Notes under the pieces: generated by a model
The model's input: only the letters and a program-made list of their open reading frames with translations
Told to the model about the DNA's origin: nothing
Database searches by the model: none
Assembly: GCA_035630195.1 (NCBI GenBank)
Contig: DASQLD010000552.1
Location: 1-19,714 of the forward strand
Reading direction: 5' to 3'
Source of the DNA: DASQDN01 sp035630195
Lineage (GTDB): Bacteria; Acidobacteriota; Terriglobia; Bryobacterales; Bryobacteraceae
Length of the DNA: 19,714 bases
In this document: in pieces, positions 15,173 through 19,714 of the stretch
Layout: every line of letters begins with the position of its first letter
How positions within the stretch are numbered: the stretch's first letter is position 1
Program-made: the position numbers and the translations under genes

Positions 15173-16459
15173 TCACACCGACTTCTTCCGAGACTTTCTG
15201 GCATGCAGTTCACGCCATTCGCGTGTGGGATCGTCGTCCGGGTCCGGTGTTTCCTGCGATGGTCGGAGCGCCTCAGGCACATGCCGCAAATTCACTCGAA
15301 TACGAGTCCATGTCGAAGACCTGCCGCGCATGGAATCTACCAGCACGTCGTCAACAGCGAGCAGCTTCGATACTTCGGGATATTTAGCTCTCCATCGTTC
15401 CAGACCCGCCAAAGCGGCCTCCTTGTCAGGCGAATTTGCAATCACGATAAGTGGCATCTTCTGACGCGACGGCGCCACACGCGGAGCTTCGCCTTCCATC
15501 TTCCGGAAATGCGGCGGCCAAGGCGCATCACCGAGACCCGAGCGCTCATCTTGTTCCGCTAGTTCGAGCAGCTTCTCGAGCGATCCTGCTGCCGCATCCA
15601 TATCTGCATGAGGGTCACCAATCGCAGAGAAGCGCTTCGGGACAGTGAGTACGGTAAATTCCTCTGGTTCGCAATCGGGAACTTCCTCCCAATGCAACGG
15701 CGTCGACACCCGAGCATCAGGAAGTGGCCGCACCGAATAAGCCGAGCACGTGGTCCGATCCTTCGCATTCTGGTTGTAGTCCAGGAAAACACCGTGACGT
15801 TCCTCCTTCCACCACTTTGAACTGGCGAGCGACGGAACGCGCCGTTCAACTGCCCGCGATAATGCAAGGGCGGCCCGACGTACCTCAACAAAACTCCAGC
15901 GGGGATGAATACGCACATTCACATGCATTCCACGCGAGCCGCTGGTCTTGGGCCAACCGCGAAGTCCCATCTCCTCAAGCACCGCTTTAACTTCCAGTGC
16001 GACCTTGCGCACGTCCGTCCACTGGACCCCCGGCCCGGGGTCGAGATCTATACGTAGCTCATCAGGATGATCGAGGTTGCCGGAACGAACTGGATGCGGA
16101 TGCAGTTCGATGCATCCGAGGTTAACAATCCATGCGAGTCCTGCGGTGTCGTCGACAACAACTTCCTCAGCCGTGCGCCCTGAGGGAAACGAAAGTGTCA
16201 CGGTGCGCAACCAAGACGGCCGGTCGGCAGGCGCCCGCTTCTGGTAAAACGCCTGGTCCTCCGCTCCATTCACGAAGCGCTTCAGAACGATCGGTCGATC
16301 CTTGATCCCTGCAAGCGCACCCGGCGCAATGGATAGGTAATATCGAACGATATCGATCTTTGAGAGTTTAGTCTGCTTCGTAAAATAAGGCTTGCTCGGA
16401 TGCGTTATCCGGACATCCCGGTCATCGATCGAGAGTATTTCAACCTCTTCCTTCTTCAC
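15173..16459 (-). CDS. LigD-type DNA polymerase/primase (PolDom, Prim-PolC-like) with C-terminal extension
   Basis: 428 residues from a GTG at 16459. Residues about 15-300 are an archaeo-eukaryotic-primase-type polymerase domain: metal-binding DLDPG (Asp138, Asp140), the nucleotide-binding TSGSRGMHV (172-180), and the third acid in VFLDYNQNAKDRT (Asp226-Asp227 region, FLDYNQN). These match the NHEJ polymerases fused in LigD, here without ligase or nuclease domains. It fills gaps and extends ends with preference for ribonucleotides in known relatives. A further ~120 residues (about 310-428) follow, including a WRARKYP-like helix, DDVLVDSMRGRSSTWTRIR and a basic tail ARKSRKK. This extension is not part of the minimal domain. 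It lies 9 bases after the mpg stop and ends two bases from ligC. Confidence 0.9.
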   Translation of the reverse strand: MKKEEVEILSIDDRDVRITHPSKPYFTKQTKLSKIDIVRYYLSIAPGALAGIKDRPIVLKRFVNGAEDQAFYQKRAPADRPSWLRTVTLSFPSGRTAEEVVVDDTAGLAWIVNLGCIELHPHPVRSGNLDHPDELRIDLDPGPGVQWTDVRKVALEVKAVLEEMGLRGWPKTSGSRGMHVNVRIHPRWSFVEVRRAALALSRAVERRVPSLASSKWWKEERHGVFLDYNQNAKDRTTCSAYSVRPLPDARVSTPLHWEEVPDCEPEEFTVLTVPKRFSAIGDPHADMDAAAGSLEKLLELAEQDERSGLGDAPWPPHFRKMEGEAPRVAPSRQKMPLIVIANSPDKEAALAGLERWRAKYPEVSKLLAVDDVLVDSMRGRSSTWTRIRVNLRHVPEALRPSQETPDPDDDPTREWRELHARKSRKKSV

Positions 16460-16468
16460 GAAATCAGA

Positions 16469-17050
16469 CTACACCCGTCGAAGTCCGCTCACGTAGGGAT
16501 TGCCTGCAACGTGGAACCGTAGAGGCCAGTCAGTACATTGCGTGATGCCGATTCTTGGAGTCGTAATGATTGCCGGTGGCGGATCTCCAGGGTCGTGAAC
16601 CGTCAAAGAGCCTTTCGTCAAATCGACCCCATTCAGGTTTCGCGTGATCCCGAGCGCCAATGTCAACTTACCCGGACCCGATGCGAGGTCCACTCGTCTC
16701 CGAGCGGCCGGACGGCGTGCGTGCATCAATTCCACCCCTTCAAGGGGCTCGGCCGCCCGTATAAGGACGCACCCCGCAACTCCGTCGGGCTCAGCCACGA
16801 TGTTCAGGCATTCATACATGCCATAGATAAGGTACACGTAAGCATGTCCTGGAGGACCAAATATGACGCGCGTTCGATTGGTGATTCCTCTAGCCGAATG
16901 AGAGGCTAAGTCGTCCCGTCCCAGATATGCCTCGGTTTCGACGATGATAGCTGCCGTGTCACCGTGCCGTAGAACCTTTCCGAGCAAGTCCTTGGCAACA
17001 TCGATTGTGGGGCGCGAGTAGAACCGGCGAGGCAGTACCCGCCCGGTCAT
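16469..17050 (-). CDS. mpg: 3-methyladenine DNA glycosylase (AAG/MPG family)
   Basis: 193 residues, normal length. It excises alkylated purines (3-methyladenine, hypoxanthine) by hydrolysing the N-glycosidic bond, leaving an abasic site. Family hallmarks are RFYSRPT near the N-terminus, IVETEAYLG with the catalytic glutamate followed by DLASHSARG, the substrate-pocket strand GHAYVYLIYGMYECLN and ASGPGKLT...GI. The ATG at 17050 overlaps the stop of the upstream permease (ATGA). A much longer frame reaching 17362 exists, but its extra 104 residues are the antisense-free out-of-frame reading of the permease gene and are rejected. It sits in one transcription unit with the downstream polymerase gene. 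Confidence 0.93.
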   Translation of the reverse strand: MTGRVLPRRFYSRPTIDVAKDLLGKVLRHGDTAAIIVETEAYLGRDDLASHSARGITNRTRVIFGPPGHAYVYLIYGMYECLNIVAEPDGVAGCVLIRAAEPLEGVELMHARRPAARRRVDLASGPGKLTLALGITRNLNGVDLTKGSLTVHDPGDPPPAIITTPRIGITQCTDWPLRFHVAGNPYVSGLRRV

Positions 17051-18438
17051 TGAATCTCTTTTACCTGCTTTGCGATCTTGAAGTGATAGACAAGCGCGCC
17101 AGCTAGAATCGTACCGATCGCTAAGAGCGACACACGAGTCTGCTGGGTGATTCCATATAAAGTCATCCACGCCGCCATCAGAATGAACGTCATCGGCACC
17201 AGCGGATAGGCAAAGCTGACAACTCCAATCTTCTGCCAGTCTGGGCGGCGACGTCGAAAGACGAGAATCGATGCGACCGCCATGGCAGCCGTAAAATTCA
17301 GGGTCATTCCGATATAGAAGAATAGTTGCGGGAACGGCGTAAGCGTCATGATGCTTGCGCAAAGTCCCTGCGCCAGAATCGCGATCACAGGCGTTCTGTA
17401 TTTCTCATGCACTTTCGCGGCGGAGTCGAAGAAGGCTCCATTCTTCGCCATGGCGTAGTAAACCCGTGGTCCGATCGTTACCATCGCACTCACGCTAGAC
17501 ATGATGGAGAGCGCCATCAAAAGGCTGAATGCGCCGGCGATCTCGGGTCCGAATAGCTTTGACGCCGCCAGTGATCCGATAGCGAGAACACCCTTCATTT
17601 CCTCGAGAGGAGCGGCGTACAAGAAGACCATGTTGAGCAGAATATAAAGACCGGCAACCAGCATCGTTCCGAACGTCAGCGCTTTGGGCAGGGTCTTGCC
17701 AGGTTGCTTGATCTCTTCTGCGACATAGGTAGCGGCATTCCAGCCGCTATAGCTGACATAGATCCAGAACAAGCTGATTGCAAACTGCTGGAACAGCGGA
17801 GTACTGGAAGTACGAACTGCTTTCTGACTGAAATGCGACCAATCTCCCGAACCGATGAAAAACCCCAGGGCAACGAACGCTACAACAACCGCCACTTTGA
17901 TAGCGGTCAGAACATTCTGGATCTTCGCGACACGCTGAATGCCGAAAACATTCAGGATCGTGAAAACCACTATGAGCGCCGAAGCCGCCATCTGCGCCCC
18001 ACCAAGCTTGAACGTCCATTCGCCGGATCCGAAGAGCGCAGGAGCATTCGCTTGCTTCAACGCAGGCGAGAAGTACCCCAGATAGTCCGAAAACGCGAGA
18101 GCGGCAACAGCGATAGGCGCAGAGAATCCTGCGAAGAAAGAGACCCAGCCGGTGATGAATCCCCAAGCAGGCCCATAGGCTCGCGTGAGGTACACATACT
18201 CCCCGCCCGAAGCAGGGAAGTTCACTCCCAACTCAGAAAAGCAGAACGATCCGGTCAATGCGGCGATCGCGCCGACTGCCCAGATCAGCAGAAACAAACT
18301 AGGATCGCCAAGATCGCCCGCGAGATAGCCGCTGGTGGTGAAAATGCCCGTTCCAATCATGTTGGAAACCACCAGCGCCGTCGCACTCACGACTCCGAGT
18401 TGGCGAACGAGTGTGACTGTCGAAGCCGTAGGTGTCAC
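17047..18438 (-). CDS. APC superfamily amino-acid permease
   Basis: 463 residues from the GTG at 18438. About twelve hydrophobic segments are visible. TM1 carries the unwound-helix signature SNMIGTGIF, followed by GxxA-type packing in TM2 and the loop FPASGGEYVYLTRAYGP, both typical of the APC (LAT/APA/CAT) transporters. The protein imports or exchanges amino acids or polyamines across the inner membrane; the substrate is not readable. A TTG at 18468 would add ten residues, but a TACAAT -10 element lies inside that extension, so the GTG is preferred. The stop overlaps the mpg start (ATGA), which makes a transport gene the first gene of a DNA-repair transcript. Confidence 0.9.
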   Translation of the reverse strand: MTPTASTVTLVRQLGVVSATALVVSNMIGTGIFTTSGYLAGDLGDPSLFLLIWAVGAIAALTGSFCFSELGVNFPASGGEYVYLTRAYGPAWGFITGWVSFFAGFSAPIAVAALAFSDYLGYFSPALKQANAPALFGSGEWTFKLGGAQMAASALIVVFTILNVFGIQRVAKIQNVLTAIKVAVVVAFVALGFFIGSGDWSHFSQKAVRTSSTPLFQQFAISLFWIYVSYSGWNAATYVAEEIKQPGKTLPKALTFGTMLVAGLYILLNMVFLYAAPLEEMKGVLAIGSLAASKLFGPEIAGAFSLLMALSIMSSVSAMVTIGPRVYYAMAKNGAFFDSAAKVHEKYRTPVIAILAQGLCASIMTLTPFPQLFFYIGMTLNFTAAMAVASILVFRRRRPDWQKIGVVSFAYPLVPMTFILMAAWMTLYGITQQTRVSLLAIGTILAGALVYHFKIAKQVKEIQ

Positions 18439-18448
18439 TGTAGCGGCT

Positions 18449-18454
18449 ATTGTA
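18449..18454 (-). promoter_or_regulatory. -10 hexamer TACAAT just ahead of the permease gene
   Basis: On the - strand TACAAT lies with 10 bases between it and GTG 18438, giving a leader of only a few bases. A weak -35 (TTTATC) occurs 16 bp upstream. No Shine-Dalgarno is present. Confidence 0.4.
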
Positions 18455-18501
18455 GCGCGCACGCCCAACCGATAAAGGTGGATAGGAGTTTCTGAAAAAA
18501 C

Positions 18502-19175
18502 CTAGTCGGCAAATTCAGGATTTCGTACGGCGAGCGCCGTTCGGAGAATGCTACTTACCGTGGTATGCCTCAGGAAACGCGGCGCCGCTAGAAACATCTT
18601 TAGAGCGCTGGACTGGCTAACTTGCCAGAGTGTCGACAGCGTGCTGATCTCACCGTTATGATGTCGAAAGAATACACCATTGGTCCAACGACGACGATCT
18701 TCTGCAAGCTCGCTGTGCTCCCCCAGAACATCGAGTAGCGTTTGCAGAATGCGATAGGTTGGCGATACTGCCGCATCAGGAGCACTTCACTCAGTCGTCC
18801 ACTCGACAGATATTGGGCAGAGATCGACGTTCACGTAGTACGGGAGTTTAGATTGTGCGTCCATATCGTCATGGTCCGGAGAACGAGACGAGCGCGTTTA
18901 TCAATCTGCGACCGCTCCAGCTCATAAGCTGCCTTGCGCCGAATGGGGGCGTCCATGCATTCTCATGATCGAGGGAATCGCCATGCACACAGTAGTATTG
19001 CGTTCCTGAATTCGTACGAAATGGGACAGGCCCGGAACGTTGGAAGTGTATCGGGGCACAAAGTCCAACCACTCCTTGGAATGGGTCGTATGACTGTGTA
19101 ACGACACGCCCGTCTGGAAGCGCCTGAGAAGGGAGAAATCCTTCCAAAGGACCTGTATGGATCAGCGTCCAGCAT
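18502..19175 (-). pseudogene. decayed PHP-domain (metal-dependent phosphoesterase-like) gene
   Basis: Reading the - strand, pieces of one protein occur in order but in changing frames. They are a start at ATG 19175 preceded by AGGAGA (MLDADPYRSFGR), then FQTGVSLHSHTTHSKEWLDF with the PHP metal motif HSH, then ENAWTPPFGARQ, AYELERSQIDKRA, ALVSFS, DHDDMDAQ and PISVEWTTE before a stop. A last stretch runs from TYRILQTLLDVLGEHSEL through RRRWTNGVFF to the TAG at 18502-18504. The combination HSHT...LVSxxDHDD...SVEWT is the pattern of a PHP-type phosphoesterase family I associate with Acidobacteria. At least three frameshifts are needed. The central segment expected after SVEWT (a FHLGVHNLP-like part) is missing, implying an internal deletion. 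No intact product is possible. Exact function of the parent family is unknown. Confidence 0.75.
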
Positions 19176-19286
19176 TCTCCTGCGCGCAGCGGCCAACGGC
19201 TTGGACAGGATTAGAGTGCCCGCTTCTTCTTACACCGAAATTGTTCTTAGATGAACATTCGATTACGATCCAACATAGTTAGCCGG

Positions 19287-19300
19287 AATGTTTTAACATT
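19287..19300. repeat. small palindrome downstream of the TPR gene
   Basis: AATGTT and AACATT flank a TT spacer. It lies about 10 bases past the stop of the - strand TPR gene and 110 bases ahead of the PHP pseudogene start. It could be an operator or part of a transcript end; it is short and AT-rich, so chance is possible. Confidence 0.3.
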
Positions 19301-19309
19301 GGCAGATTG

Positions 19310-19714
19310 TCACTGCGGGTCGATCGGTTTCGGCTTCGGTCGTCGCGTACCATCCCGATCCGCCTTACCAATAATCGCGTCCTTCAACCTCTTTTCCGCT
19401 GCTGCGGCCTCTTCCTTACGACCGGAATGGGACAGGACCAGGGCATATGTTCGCAGAATGCCTTCCATCGCTTCATCCGGCACTTTGGCGCTCTCGCCGA
19501 TGTTGATCGCCCGCTGGTAAAGGTCGATGGCTTCCGGTAACTTCTGTTCTCCTATCAACACGCGACCTGTGCGATGGAAGCTTTCAAGTACCGCTTTCGT
19601 TCGCATCGCCTGCGAACGCTGGGCTAGCGGACCCGCTTTGTCGTACAGCTTCTGCACCGTGTAGAACTCAACCATTTTGTCTATAGTCAGAGCCACCATG
19701 GGATGATCTGCACC
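19310..19714 (-). CDS. tetratricopeptide-repeat protein, C-terminal part (5' end outside window)
   Basis: The frame is open to the right edge (GADHPMVALT precedes the internal ATG at 19699), so the start lies outside. 134 residues are visible. They form helical pairs with TPR character: MVEFYTVQKLYDKAGPLAQRS, then VLIGEQKLPEAIDLYQRAI, then ALVLSHSGRKEEAAAAEKRL. The 'G-A-D-H-P' entry is typical of TPR_12-type repeats in large scaffold or signalling proteins. The last ~20 residues are a Lys/Arg/Pro-rich tail. No catalytic domain is visible, and the partner or role cannot be told from this fragment. Confidence 0.75.
   Translation of the reverse strand, partial: GADHPMVALTIDKMVEFYTVQKLYDKAGPLAQRSQAMRTKAVLESFHRTGRVLIGEQKLPEAIDLYQRAINIGESAKVPDEAMEGILRTYALVLSHSGRKEEAAAAEKRLKDAIIGKADRDGTRRPKPKPIDPQ

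Noticed and set aside
17051..17362. Longer N-terminus for the glycosylase (extra 104 residues)
   Set aside because: This stretch lies inside the permease gene on the same strand in another frame. Family members start at RFYSRPT, a few residues after ATG 17050, and the ATGA overlap is a normal coupling signal.
18600..19196. Several 60-90 codon frames on both strands (for example 18742-18927 + and 18869-19147 -)
   Set aside because: The + strand frames are antisense to the PHP remnant, and the - strand frames are its separate fragments. None is a complete gene.
1..19714. CRISPR arrays, tRNA/rRNA genes, prophage, transposons, toxin-antitoxin or biosynthetic clusters
   Set aside because: No repeat-spacer periodicity, tRNA-like cloverleaf, transposase motif, integrase or terminal inverted repeats were seen on either strand by reading.

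Overview
The window reads as an ordinary chromosomal segment (GC in the high 50s by eye) of a Gram-negative bacterium, most likely an acidobacterium of the Solibacter/Bryobacter type. That placement is an inference. It rests on the mix of a PEP-CTERM exported protein, a TIMP-like 'CxC' secreted protein with carboxypeptidase-regulatory-like domains, a DUF6599-type protein behind secA, stand-alone LigC and LigD-polymerase-type repair proteins, and a decayed PHP-domain gene of a type I associate with that phylum. No tRNA, rRNA, CRISPR array, integrase or intact insertion sequence was found.

Region 1 (1-4193, + strand): the 3' part of comM/yifB is cut by the left edge. A gene-poor stretch follows and ends in a frameshifted remnant of a GYD-domain gene (about 1700-1983). 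Then come two exported proteins: a TIMP/netrin-like N-terminal module fused to carboxypeptidase-regulatory-like beta-sandwiches, and a PEP-CTERM protein.

Region 2 (4194-8281): secA overlaps a membrane-anchored DUF6599-like gene, so the two form an operon. The spacer behind them holds a good promoter-like sequence followed about 100 nt later by an 11-bp hairpin, possibly a small RNA with its terminator. An alpha/beta hydrolase (esterase) gene on the - strand ends beside the hairpin.

Region 3 (9364-15170, + strand): a tight run of seven genes, most overlapping: xseB, ispA, tlyA, nadK, a glutamate/dicarboxylate-type symporter, an orphan ABC ATPase and a LigC-type ATP-dependent DNA ligase. The first part (xseB-ispA-tlyA-nadK) is a widespread housekeeping order. 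The last three genes look like lineage-specific additions.

Region 4 (15173-18438, - strand): an APC amino-acid permease, 3-methyladenine DNA glycosylase (ATGA overlap) and a LigD-type polymerase (9-bp gap) run head to tail and meet the ligase gene tail to tail with a 2-bp gap. Glycosylase, gap-filling polymerase and ligase together suggest a small base-excision or end-repair neighbourhood. No Ku gene is present in the window.

Region 5 (18502-19714, - strand): a PHP-domain pseudogene with several frameshifts and an apparent internal deletion, then the C-terminal part of a TPR protein cut by the right edge.

A recurring regulatory theme is that several genes heading a transcript have a -10-like hexamer only 7-11 nt before the start codon and no Shine-Dalgarno sequence, which points to leaderless mRNAs.
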